Assembly: GCA_900551555.1 (NCBI GenBank)
Contig: URWC01000110.1
Coordinates: 1 to 6,459, forward strand
Direction of reading: 5' to 3'
DNA: 6,459 bases
Origin: an uncultured Collinsella sp.
GTDB taxonomy: Bacteria > Actinomycetota > Coriobacteriia > Coriobacteriales > Coriobacteriaceae
The position numbers were made by a program, and so were the translations under genes. Below, in pieces: positions 1 to 5,091 of this stretch. The number at the start of each line of letters is the position of its first letter. Position 1 is the first letter of the stretch. The notes beneath the pieces were generated by a model. That model made no database searches, was not told where the DNA came from, and worked only from the letters and a program-made list of their open reading frames with translations.

Positions 1-458
1 CGCTGCAGGCCGAGGGCGCCGACGGCGACGGCCCCGCTGGCCTGGGCCTGGTCGGCAAGCATATCGGTCGCGGCTGGGTGCGCGGTTTCACCATCACGGG
101 TGGCGCCATTGCCTCCACGATCGGCCACGACTCGCACAACGTGTGCGTGGTGGGCGACAACGCCGCCGATATGATGGCCGCCGTTGAGGCCGTGGGCCAA
201 GGTGGTCACGTGCTGGTGCGCAACGGCGAGGTCGTGGCGCGCATTCCGCTGGCGCTCGGTGGCCTGATGAGCGAAGGCACGGCCGAGGACGTTGCCGCGC
301 AGCACGACGACTTTATGGTCAAGGCGCGCGCCATGGGTATTGAGCCGCCGCTCGACCCCATCATGGGCATCATCTTCCTGCCCCTGCCGGTCATCCCGAC
401 GCTCCGCATCCGCCCCGAGGGCATGTTCGACGTCACGACCTTCACCTACGCCGACTAG
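1..458 (+). CDS. ade: Adenine deaminase, C-terminal part (5' end outside window)
   Basis: Only the last 151 residues are present; the frame is open from base 3 to a TAG at 456-458. Adenine deaminase converts adenine to hypoxanthine and ammonia in cytoplasmic purine salvage, and is a metal-dependent amidohydrolase-fold enzyme. The visible part is its characteristic C-terminal domain. Seen here: a GAIAST stretch followed by GHDSHN (fragment residues 41-46), a VVGDNAADM segment, a GG..V..G.VVA.IPLALGGLMS run (residues 67-90), and the terminal LPLPVIPTLRIRPEGMFDV block (residues 127-144). The same order occurs at the end of bacterial Ade proteins. The catalytic TIM-barrel metal ligands lie upstream of the window and cannot be judged. 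The stop codon lies inside a repeated GACTAGTC box. No downstream partner is co-oriented within 200 bases except the HAD gene at 665, which has its own leader hairpin. Family assignment is confident; whether the enzyme is intact is unknown. Confidence 0.9.
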   Translation, partial: LQAEGADGDGPAGLGLVGKHIGRGWVRGFTITGGAIASTIGHDSHNVCVVGDNAADMMAAVEAVGQGGHVLVRNGEVVARIPLALGGLMSEGTAEDVAAQHDDFMVKARAMGIEPPLDPIMGIIFLPLPVIPTLRIRPEGMFDVTTFTYAD

Positions 459-504
459 TCATCGGGGACGTTCTTAAACGACTAGTCATCGGGGACACTC
501 TTTG
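453..504 (+). repeat. Two-box GACTAGTC/GGGGAC repeat element at the ade stop codon (copy A)
   Basis: The 17-mer GACTAGTCATCGGGGAC occurs perfectly at 453-469 and again at 480-496, a period of 27. Each unit is an 8-bp palindrome (GACTAGTC), a short linker and a GGGGAC box. The first box continues as GTTC and the second as ACTC. The ade stop codon TAG (456-458) is part of the first palindrome. Related copies lie at 1462-1506 (+) and 1526-1570 (-). This is probably a REP-like intergenic repeat; its function is unknown. Confidence 0.8.
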
Positions 505-530
505 GCGGGCTGCCTGACGCCGCGACCGTA

Positions 531-565
531 GGACCTCTGGCATGTGTGAGCTATTTGCCAGGTCC
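531..565 (+). other. Small bulged stem-loop downstream of ade
   Basis: GGACC (531-535) and TGGCA (538-542) pair with TGCCA (556-560) and GGTCC (561-565), giving ten base pairs with a TC bulge on the left and a 13-nt loop. No T-run follows (CTTGCAACG comes next), so it is not a canonical intrinsic terminator. It could be a transcript 3'-end structure for ade or chance. Together with the repeat before it and the leader hairpin after it, this accounts for most of the 206-base gap; I see no gene there. Confidence 0.35.
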
Positions 566-594
566 TTGCAACGTTTACGCCCGCGGAGTCTTAT
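566..594 (+). promoter_or_regulatory. Weak candidate sigma70-type promoter for the HAD gene at 665
   Basis: TTGCAA (566-571) and TCTTAT (589-594) are separated by 17 bases; each matches four of six consensus positions. Transcription would begin near 601, inside the left arm of the leader hairpin, so that hairpin would still largely form in the RNA. The evidence is only consensus-like similarity and position. Confidence 0.25.
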
Positions 595-597
595 TTG

Positions 598-659
598 AGC
601 TCCCTTTGGGTACGTTGGAATCGGATACGCGTTCGATTCCAACAAGCCCGAAGGGAGCT
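598..659 (+). promoter_or_regulatory. Long leader stem-loop burying the ribosome binding site of the HAD gene
   Basis: AGCTCCCTTTGGG (598-610) pairs with CCCGAAGGGAGCT (647-659), thirteen pairs with one T.G wobble. Inside it GTTGGAATCG (614-623) pairs perfectly with CGATTCCAAC (634-643) around a 10-nt loop. The only plausible Shine-Dalgarno for the gene at 665, GGGAG at 653-657 with a 7-nt spacer, lies within the right arm. As RNA this should hide the ribosome binding site. The short TTTTC after the stem also gives weak terminator character, so it might instead end ade read-through transcription. Pairing is certain from sequence; the regulatory role is inferred. Confidence 0.6.
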
Positions 660-664
660 TTTCT

Positions 665-1459
665 ATGTTTAAACTGATTGCATCCGATATGGACGGCACA
701 CTGCTTGACGAAAACGGCCAGGTGCCTCCCGAGACCTACGAACTGATTCTGGCGCTACACGAGCATGGCGTGCATTTCGCCGCATCGTCAGGTCGTCGCT
801 ACGATCGTCTGTGCGAGTTCTTTGCACCTGTTCGCGACAAGATGGACTTTGTCGCCGCTAATGGCGCCCAGGTCTATGCCGACGGCAAGATGGTGGACCG
901 TGAGGTGTATTCGCACCTGGCGATTCGAAGGCTCGCCCAAGCCGTCAGGACGTTTCCCAATCTGCATCTTGCGCTTTTTGACCGAACCAAGTCCTTTTTG
1001 CTCGATGATGAGTGCAAGTTCGTGCGTGAGGTCGATAAGGACCTTCCCAATGCCGAGCGCATTTGGGAGCTGCCCGATCCCAGCGTAAATATCATCAAAG
1101 CGAGTATCTTTTGCGACGACGGTGCCGTTATGGACAGTGCGTACGTGCTACAGCGCGAACTTGGTCAGCTCTTTACTTTTGCGCCTTCGGGCAATGCGTG
1201 GATCGATGCCATGCAGCCCGGCGTGTCGAAGGCTTCGGGCATCGCGCAGCTTGCGGAGCATTACGGCATTGGACGCGATGAGGTCATGGCGTTTGGCGAC
1301 TCGATGAACGACTACGAGATCATTCGCTTTGTCGGCACGGGCTGCGCGATGGAAAACGCGCGTCCCGCGCTCAAAGCGGTGGCCGATCGCGTGGTGGGTT
1401 GTAATCGCGACCACGCCGTCCAGCAGGAGCTCCGTCGCGTGCTGGAGAGTCTCGCTTAA
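665..1459 (+). CDS. Cof-type HAD-superfamily phosphatase (HAD-IIB)
   Basis: A 264-residue protein of typical length for Cof/YidA-like cytoplasmic phosphatases, which hydrolyse small phosphorylated metabolites such as sugar phosphates or phosphorylated cofactors. All four HAD motifs are visible: motif I DMDGTLLD with nucleophile D8 and acid D10; motif II SSGR with S42 in place of the usual Thr; motif III lysine K189 in QPGVSKASG; motif IV GDSMND (211-216) with D212 and D216 for magnesium. ANGAQ at 65-69 and the long insert between motifs II and III fit the C2-type (IIB) cap. The start at 665 follows GGGAG by 7 nt, but that site is inside a strong stem-loop. It is transcribed toward the minus-strand HAD gene, with a repeat pair between them. 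The substrate cannot be read from sequence. The family is secure, the specific role unknown. Confidence 0.92.
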   Translation: MFKLIASDMDGTLLDENGQVPPETYELILALHEHGVHFAASSGRRYDRLCEFFAPVRDKMDFVAANGAQVYADGKMVDREVYSHLAIRRLAQAVRTFPNLHLALFDRTKSFLLDDECKFVREVDKDLPNAERIWELPDPSVNIIKASIFCDDGAVMDSAYVLQRELGQLFTFAPSGNAWIDAMQPGVSKASGIAQLAEHYGIGRDEVMAFGDSMNDYEIIRFVGTGCAMENARPALKAVADRVVGCNRDHAVQQELRRVLESLA

Positions 1460-1461
1460 TT

Positions 1462-1570
1462 CGGCAGATGGGGACGTTCCCGTTCTGCCGGCAGTGGGGG
1501 ACAGTCCTTGCAGCTTTTTCGCGAAGACTGTCCCCAACGACTAGTCATTCAAGAACGCCCCAATGACTAG
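1462..1570. repeat. Head-to-head pair of two-box repeats between convergent HAD genes (copies B and C)
   Basis: Copy B (+) has CGGCAGATGGGGAC at 1462-1475 and CGGCAGTGGGGGAC at 1489-1502, period 27. Copy C (-), read from 1570 down, has CTAGTCATTGGGG (1570-1558) and CTAGTCGTTGGGG (1544-1532), period 26 because the outer box lacks one A. The inner boxes form a perfect 10-bp stem, GGGGACAGTC (1497-1506) with GACTGTCCCC (1526-1535), extended by four more pairs. The outer boxes GGGGACGTTC (1470-1479) and its one-base-shorter partner (1553-1561) are each 17 bases from the inner arms, so the region is a roughly 92-bp imperfect palindrome. CTAGTCATT (1541-1549) and AATGACTAG (1562-1570) can form another hairpin. 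There is no T-run on either strand beside the stem, so a classical terminator is not indicated. It fills the whole gap between the two stop codons and resembles a REP pair. Confidence 0.8.
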
Positions 1571-2409
1571 GCGAGGGCGGCCATGATGGTGCGGGCGACG
1601 CCGTCGTGGTCGTTGTCGTATTCGGTGATGGCGTCGGCGGCCTCGCGGTCCTCGGGCTCGGCGTTGATCATGGCCATGCCGTGGCCCGCTGCCTGCAGCA
1701 TGGGGATGTCGTTGATGTTGTCGCCGAAGGCCCAAGCATCGGCAAGGGGTTCGCCCAGATGCTCGCACAACCACGTGAGGGCCGTTCCCTTGGTGGCGCC
1801 CTCGCCCATGACCTCGATATTCATGGCGTACGAACGCGTGACCTCAATGCCTCCGAGCGTGTCGAGCGCCGCCGCGATAGCGTCGCGATCGGCCGGGTCG
1901 TGCCAGTACATGGCGATGCGTTCGAGTGTCTCGACCTCGTCGATCTTGCTGTCGATATCCATGTCGATCGGCGTTCGTGTGCGCTTGAGCGAAGCCGCGA
2001 TGTGGGGGTCGCCGCCACAGAATTCGTCCAGGCGCGTGTAGAGCGAGCGGGGGAGGAAGCACTGTCCATCGGCGAAGATGTCGAAGGTGACGTCGTGGCT
2101 GGCGGCGATGCGATAGATGCGGTGGGCGATGCCGCGATCGAGCGGACGGCTCAAAATGCACGTGGCGCGCGAGGCGCACGCGGGCACATCCTCGTCGAGC
2201 TGCCAGACGCTGGCGCCGTTGGCGCAGACCGCGTAGTGTACGGCGGGGTGGGCGAGGATGGGCTCAAAGATGCCTGACAGCGGGCGCCCCGTGCAGGGCA
2301 CAAACTCAATCCCACGTCGAGCGAGTTCGTCGAGCATTGCCCAGGTGGCGTCGCTCATCTGCTTATCACTCGTCAGCAGCGTTCCGTCCATATCGGAAAA
2401 CACAATCAT
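1567..2409 (-). CDS. Cof-type HAD-superfamily phosphatase (HAD-IIB), second gene
   Basis: A 280-residue cytoplasmic hydrolase of the same broad family as the gene at 665 but clearly divergent, so not a recent duplicate. Motif I is DMDGTLLTSD with D6 and D8; motif II is CTGRP with T40; ANGAS at 63-67; motif III lysine K207 in GEGATKGTAL; motif IV GDNIND (229-234) with D230 and D234. The region between motifs II and III is the C2 cap. The GATKGTAL form of motif III is common among Cof/YidA sugar-phosphate phosphatases, but the substrate cannot be assigned. The start is supported by AGGAAGGG on the minus strand 9 nt before ATG. Its TAG stop lies in the CTAGTCAT box of repeat copy C. Upstream, the citrate synthase terminator T-run ends only about 25 nt before its ATG, leaving almost no room for a separate promoter; terminator read-through or a promoter inside the citrate synthase gene are options. 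Confidence 0.92.
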   Translation of the reverse strand: MIVFSDMDGTLLTSDKQMSDATWAMLDELARRGIEFVPCTGRPLSGIFEPILAHPAVHYAVCANGASVWQLDEDVPACASRATCILSRPLDRGIAHRIYRIAASHDVTFDIFADGQCFLPRSLYTRLDEFCGGDPHIAASLKRTRTPIDMDIDSKIDEVETLERIAMYWHDPADRDAIAAALDTLGGIEVTRSYAMNIEVMGEGATKGTALTWLCEHLGEPLADAWAFGDNINDIPMLQAAGHGMAMINAEPEDREAADAITEYDNDHDGVARTIMAALA

Positions 2410-2434
2410 TTGATGCAGCCCTTCCTACTGGCAT

Positions 2435-2474
2435 AAAAAAGCGTGGCCGAAGGCGGCGATGCCCTGGCCACGCT
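2435..2474 (-). terminator. Intrinsic terminator of the citrate synthase unit
   Basis: On the minus strand AGCGTGGCC (2474-2466) pairs perfectly with GGCCACGCT (2448-2440) across a 17-nt loop and is followed at once by TTTTTT (2440-2435; the first T also closes the stem). It begins 23 nt after the citrate synthase stop. This is a textbook Rho-independent terminator, and it also sits between citrate synthase and the downstream minus-strand HAD gene. Confidence 0.9.
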
Positions 2475-2497
2475 CGAGTTCTATAACGGTCCGCGTC

Positions 2498-3916
2498 CTA
2501 GCGGTCGGCGAGTGGCTTGTACTCCAGCGGCTCGATCACCGGGCGGTAGGCGGGGCGGATGATGCGGTGCGCGCAGAAGAGCTCTTCCATGCGGTGCGCC
2601 GACCAGCCGGCCATGCGGGCGACGGCGAATAGCGGCGTAAAGAGCGTCTCGGGCACGCCGAGCATCTTGTAGATAAAGCCCGTGTACAGGTCGATGTTGG
2701 CGCAGATGGGCTTGGTCATGCCGTGGTCGCGCATGACCCGGGGTGCCAGGCGCTCGATACGCTCGATGAGTGCGAACTCTTCGCCCAAGTCCTTCTTGGC
2801 TGCCAGTGAGCGCGCGTAACGGCGGCAGACCTCGGCGCGCGGGTCGCTGAGCGTATAGACGGCGTGGCCCATGCCGTAGATGAGGCCCGTGCCGTCGAAG
2901 GCCTGCTTGTCGAGGATCTTGCCCAGGTAGGCCGCGACCTCGTCCTCGTCCTCCCAGTTGGAGACATGCGCGCGGATGTCCTCGTGCATAGACACGACCT
3001 TGGCATTGGCGCCGCCGTGGCGCGGGCCCTTGAGCGAGCCGATAGCCGCGGCGTAGGCGGAATACGGGTCGGTGGCCGAAGACGACAGCACGCGGCAAGC
3101 GAAGGTGGAGTTGTTGCCGCCGCCGTGCTCGGCATGCAGCATGAGCATAACGTCGAGCAGCATCGCCTCATCGCGGGTGAACGCCATGCCGCCGCGCAGG
3201 ACCTGTAGGATGGTCTCGGCGGTGGAGAGGCCGGGCGTGGGGTGCGGCACGTGAACCTCGGAGCCGCGAAGCTTGGCGACCGAGGCCATGTGTGCGAAGG
3301 CGGCGATGCGCGGGAGACGTGCGAGCATGGAAATGGCGACGTCGATTTCGTGCTCGGGCGTGATCACGTCTGGTTCGGCATCGAAGGCGTAGAGCAGCAG
3401 CACGGCGCGCTGAAGCACATTCATGATGCTCGACGACACCGTGGTCATGGGAAACTCTTTGACGTACTCGTCGCTCAGATGTCTAAAGGCACCTAGGCGC
3501 TCGCAGAAGCCGTCGAGCTCTTCCTTGTTGGGCAGCGAACCCGTGATAAGCAGATAGGCGACTTCTTCGTAGCCGTAGCGATTCTCGGCCTGGGCATTGT
3601 TGACCAGATCCTCGATGCTGTAGCCGCGAAGCGTGAGCTTGCCCTGATCGGGCACGACCTTTCCGTCGACCTTGTTGTAGCCGTGCACATCCGAGATACG
3701 AGTGAGGCCCGCGACCACGCCCGAGCCGTCGGCATTGCGCAGGCCGCGCTTGACATTGTGCTCGACAAACAAGTCCTCGTCATAAGGGTCGGTCGGCAGG
3801 CCGTGGTAGAGGCTTTCGCTCTCAGACGAAATCTGGCGGCTTGCTTCGTAATCCAGAACCAGTCGGCTCAAGTGGTCATCGAAGCGGTAATAGATTTTCT
3901 TGGCGTCGTAGGCCAT
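2498..3916 (-). CDS. gltA: Citrate synthase
   Basis: A 472-residue enzyme condensing oxaloacetate and acetyl-CoA to citrate in the cytoplasm. The catalytic triad is visible: H300 in GPRHGGAN, H351 in GMGHAVY and D409 in NIDLYTG, corresponding to E. coli H264, H305 and D362. HAEHGGGN (261-268) is the oxaloacetate-side loop. R360 in SDPRAEV and R434 in ARMAGWSAHR fit citrate-binding arginines. The protein is longer than the common 430-residue enzymes because of an N-terminal segment (about residues 1-90) ending in VKRGLRNADGSGVVAGLTRI and a VHGY motif, a form I associate with anaerobic Gram-positive bacteria. The minus-strand GGAGAGGAG just before ATG supports the start. The ACT gene lies 77 bases upstream in the same direction, suggesting co-transcription; an intrinsic terminator follows. 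In an anaerobe this step more likely feeds 2-oxoglutarate and glutamate synthesis than a full cycle, but no aconitase or isocitrate dehydrogenase gene is in view. 2-Methylcitrate synthase activity cannot be excluded. Confidence 0.95.
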   Translation of the reverse strand: MAYDAKKIYYRFDDHLSRLVLDYEASRQISSESESLYHGLPTDPYDEDLFVEHNVKRGLRNADGSGVVAGLTRISDVHGYNKVDGKVVPDQGKLTLRGYSIEDLVNNAQAENRYGYEEVAYLLITGSLPNKEELDGFCERLGAFRHLSDEYVKEFPMTTVSSSIMNVLQRAVLLLYAFDAEPDVITPEHEIDVAISMLARLPRIAAFAHMASVAKLRGSEVHVPHPTPGLSTAETILQVLRGGMAFTRDEAMLLDVMLMLHAEHGGGNNSTFACRVLSSSATDPYSAYAAAIGSLKGPRHGGANAKVVSMHEDIRAHVSNWEDEDEVAAYLGKILDKQAFDGTGLIYGMGHAVYTLSDPRAEVCRRYARSLAAKKDLGEEFALIERIERLAPRVMRDHGMTKPICANIDLYTGFIYKMLGVPETLFTPLFAVARMAGWSAHRMEELFCAHRIIRPAYRPVIEPLEYKPLADR

Positions 3917-3962
3917 GCGCGCTCCTCTCCGGGCCGCTTTGGGGCCGCGCGCTTGGACGATA

Positions 3963-3970
3963 TGACGTCA
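3963..3970. promoter_or_regulatory. TGACGTCA palindrome between ACT and citrate synthase genes
   Basis: An 8-bp perfect palindrome lies about 47 bases upstream of the citrate synthase start, in the 77-base gap after the ACT gene. The gap has no T-run terminator and no convincing promoter; the rest is GC-rich with only weak pairing near 3970-3990. It may be an operator half-site pair or chance. Confidence 0.15.
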
Positions 3971-3993
3971 AGCTGCCCCGAGCGGCTTGTTCG

Positions 3994-4281
3994 CTACAGG
4001 CGGTACATAAAGTTAAAGACGTCCTCGCGTTGGATGGACACGTTGACGCCCGAAAGCTCGCCGGCCTCGGCCAGCGCCTTCTGCAGCTCGGCGAAGTCGA
4101 GCTTGGACTCGGCGGTGTCGGCCAGCATGGTCATGGTGAAGATGTCCTCGATAATGGACTGCGTGATGTCGCGGATGTCGACGTTGGCCTCGCCTAGAAC
4201 ACGGGTGACGCCGGCGACGATACCGGGGCGGTTCTTACCAAGGACGGTGATGACGATACGGGAGGACGAGATCTCGGCCAT
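3994..4281 (-). CDS. ACT-domain protein, UPF0237 family
   Basis: A 95-residue protein made of one ACT domain, which usually binds an amino acid or other small ligand and acts as a regulatory dimer. ITVLGKNRPGIVAGV (11-25) is the first strand, ligand-loop and helix; NVDIRDITQSI (33-43) and FTMTMLAD (48-55) follow; the C-terminus VSIQREDVFNFMYRL (81-95) is the conserved tail of UPF0237 proteins. The length matches the family. The minus-strand AAAGGG 6 nt before ATG supports the start. UPF0237 genes often sit beside a UPF0210 (PFL-like) gene; here the downstream neighbour is citrate synthase instead. A regulatory link to citrate or glutamate metabolism is only an inference. A palindrome overlaps its putative -10, so the unit may be repressor-controlled. 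Glycine-cleavage repressor-like function is another family suggestion, unproven. Confidence 0.88.
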   Translation of the reverse strand: MAEISSSRIVITVLGKNRPGIVAGVTRVLGEANVDIRDITQSIIEDIFTMTMLADTAESKLDFAELQKALAEAGELSGVNVSIQREDVFNFMYRL

Positions 4282-4328
4282 GGGAAACCCTTTCGCGTGG
4301 TTGCGGCGCGCGCGTGGCGCTCCGCTAC

Positions 4329-4351
4329 GGTACAGTGTTCATCATTGTACC
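4329..4351 (-). promoter_or_regulatory. ACT-citrate synthase promoter -10 inside a 23-bp dyad
   Basis: On the minus strand TACAAT (4349-4344) is a good -10 element, giving a start near 4337 and a leader of about 56 nt. No good -35 is seen at 16-18 bases. The -10 sits in a dyad: GGTACAGTG (4329-4337) pairs with CATTGTACC (4343-4351) with one G.T, around TTCAT. Such a palindrome over a -10 is a typical operator layout; no regulator is assigned. An 8-bp palindrome TGGCGCCA (4356-4363) lies just beyond. Confidence 0.5.
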
Positions 4352-4474
4352 TGTCTGGCGCCAAAAGGGGTGTGCTTACTGCGGCGTTACACGTCTGCAA
4401 CATGGGAGAAGGGGCAACAGGGTGCGTGTCCGCTGCGGTTGGTCACGCCGCGTTGCACAAAGACCGTGAACCTT

Positions 4475-4503
4475 TTGTGGGACGCGCGGCGCCGTGGTAC
4501 CAT
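4475..4503 (+). promoter_or_regulatory. rpmE: Putative rpmE promoter
   Basis: TTGTGG (4475-4480) and TACCAT (4498-4503) are 17 bases apart, a plausible sigma70-type promoter. The context GGTACCAT resembles GTACAAT at the ACT and secA promoters in this window. Transcription would start near 4510, giving a leader of about 78 nt that begins just before the tandem hairpins. The stretch 4375-4470 between the two divergent promoters shows no convincing gene or site. Confidence 0.5.
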
Positions 4504-4509
4504 AGCCGA

Positions 4510-4587
4510 GTTTGTTGTCTTGGTCGGAAACCAAGACGCCTTATGCGCTGATCGGTAACCAGCGCCTGACCAATAAGGAGTCCTACC
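4510..4587 (+). promoter_or_regulatory. rpmE 5' leader with tandem hairpins, probable L31 autoregulatory leader
   Basis: Hairpin 1: GTCTTGGT (4517-4524) with ACCAAGAC (4530-4537), loop CGGAA. Hairpin 2: GCGCTG (4545-4550) with CAGCGC (4560-4565), loop of nine. The two loops share a TCGG-N-AACC core. TTGGTC (4520-4525) can instead pair with GACCAA (4568-4573), which ends two bases before the Shine-Dalgarno AAGGAG (4575-4580); this would break hairpin 1 and enclose hairpin 2. L31 genes in several bacterial groups are known to carry ribosomal-protein leader RNAs, and I recall one described for Coriobacteria; this may be that motif, but I cannot check a covariance model. Confidence 0.6.
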
Positions 4588-5013
4588 ATGAAGCAGGGTA
4601 TCCATCCCCAGTATGTCGAGTGCACGGTGACGTGCTCCTGCGGCAACACCTTCAAGACGCACGCTACCGTGTCCGAGATGAAGGTCGAGCTTTGCAACGA
4701 GTGCCATCCGTTCTACACCGGCCAGCAGAAGTTCGTCGACACCGGTGGACGCGTCCAGCGCTTCGCCGACAAGTTCGGTGGCGCCGCTGCCGCCCAGCTC
4801 AAGAAGGCCGAGGAGGCCAAGGCTGCCAAGGCCGCCAAGGCTGCTGAGGCCGAGGCTGCTCGCAAGGCCGCCGCTGAGGCTAAGGCTGCCGAGAAGGCTA
4901 AGCGTGCTGCTAAGTTTGCCGAGGAGGCTGCCAAGCAGGCCGCCGAGGCTCCCGCAGAGGCTCCCGTCGAGGAGGCCGCTGCCGAGGCCGAGACCACCGA
5001 GGCTGCTGAGTAA
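4588..5013 (+). CDS. rpmE: 50S ribosomal protein L31 with long Ala/Lys/Glu-rich C-terminal extension
   Basis: Residues 1-65 are a normal L31, a large-subunit protein that helps bridge to the small subunit. It begins MKQGIHP and has the zinc-type cysteines C16, C18, C36 and C39 (CSC and CNEC), then HPFYTG and a terminal GGRVQRFADKFGG, so it is the zinc-binding (C+) form. Bacterial L31 is usually about 65-85 residues; here it is 141. The extra 76 residues contain 38 Ala, 16 Glu, 11 Lys and 2 Arg. The part from about 70 to 120 mixes Lys and Glu and should be helical; after an APAEAP stretch (121-126) the tail is acidic with no Lys. AAGGAG 7 nt before ATG fixes the start. The frame runs through to TAA with no sign of a frameshift, and a strong terminator follows. 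The gene appears monocistronic. The tail's function is unknown. Confidence 0.95.
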   Translation: MKQGIHPQYVECTVTCSCGNTFKTHATVSEMKVELCNECHPFYTGQQKFVDTGGRVQRFADKFGGAAAAQLKKAEEAKAAKAAKAAEAEAARKAAAEAKAAEKAKRAAKFAEEAAKQAAEAPAEAPVEEAAAEAETTEAAE

Positions 5014-5048
5014 ATAGCTCGCCGCGGAATCACTCGCATTCATGGCAT

Positions 5049-5090
5049 AAGGGCCGTGCATCCGTTTGGGTGCGCGGTCCTTTTCTTTTT
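5049..5090 (+). terminator. Intrinsic terminator of rpmE
   Basis: GGGCCGTGCATCC (5051-5063) pairs with GGGTGCGCGGTCC (5068-5080) over all 13 positions with three G.T wobbles and a GTTT loop, preceded by AA that can pair with the first T residues. It is followed by TTTTCTTTTT (5081-5090). It lies 37 nt after the rpmE stop and should isolate rpmE from secA. Confidence 0.92.
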
Positions 5091-5091
5091 A

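Noticed and set aside
620..645. tRNA T-arm-like GTTCGATTCC
   Set aside because: It belongs to the leader hairpin; no anticodon arm, D-arm or acceptor pairing is present around it.
571..664. T-box riboswitch before the HAD gene
   Set aside because: The conserved T-box sequence with its TGG bulge and a specifier stem are not seen, and a HAD phosphatase is not a usual target.
1497..1535. Perfect 10-bp stem as a bidirectional intrinsic terminator
   Set aside because: No T-run follows the stem on either strand; it is better described as part of the repeat, though it might still affect transcription.
1606..2277. 223-codon plus-strand frame opposite the second HAD gene
   Set aside because: Antisense shadow of a gene with all HAD motifs; no family features.
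4381..4457. Inverse pairs GCGGCGT/ACGCCGC and TGCAAC/GTTGCA between the divergent promoters
   Set aside because: The two pairs are not nested compatibly, the arms are 50 or more bases apart, and both lie upstream of the inferred rpmE start.
3683..4558. 291-codon plus-strand frame across the citrate synthase start, the ACT gene and the rpmE promoter
   Set aside because: It overlaps two confident genes and regulatory DNA, and its protein has no coherent domain.
4387..5061. 224-codon minus-strand frame rich in Leu, Gly and Ser opposite rpmE
   Set aside because: The composition is the reverse complement of the Ala/Lys/Glu codons of the L31 tail.
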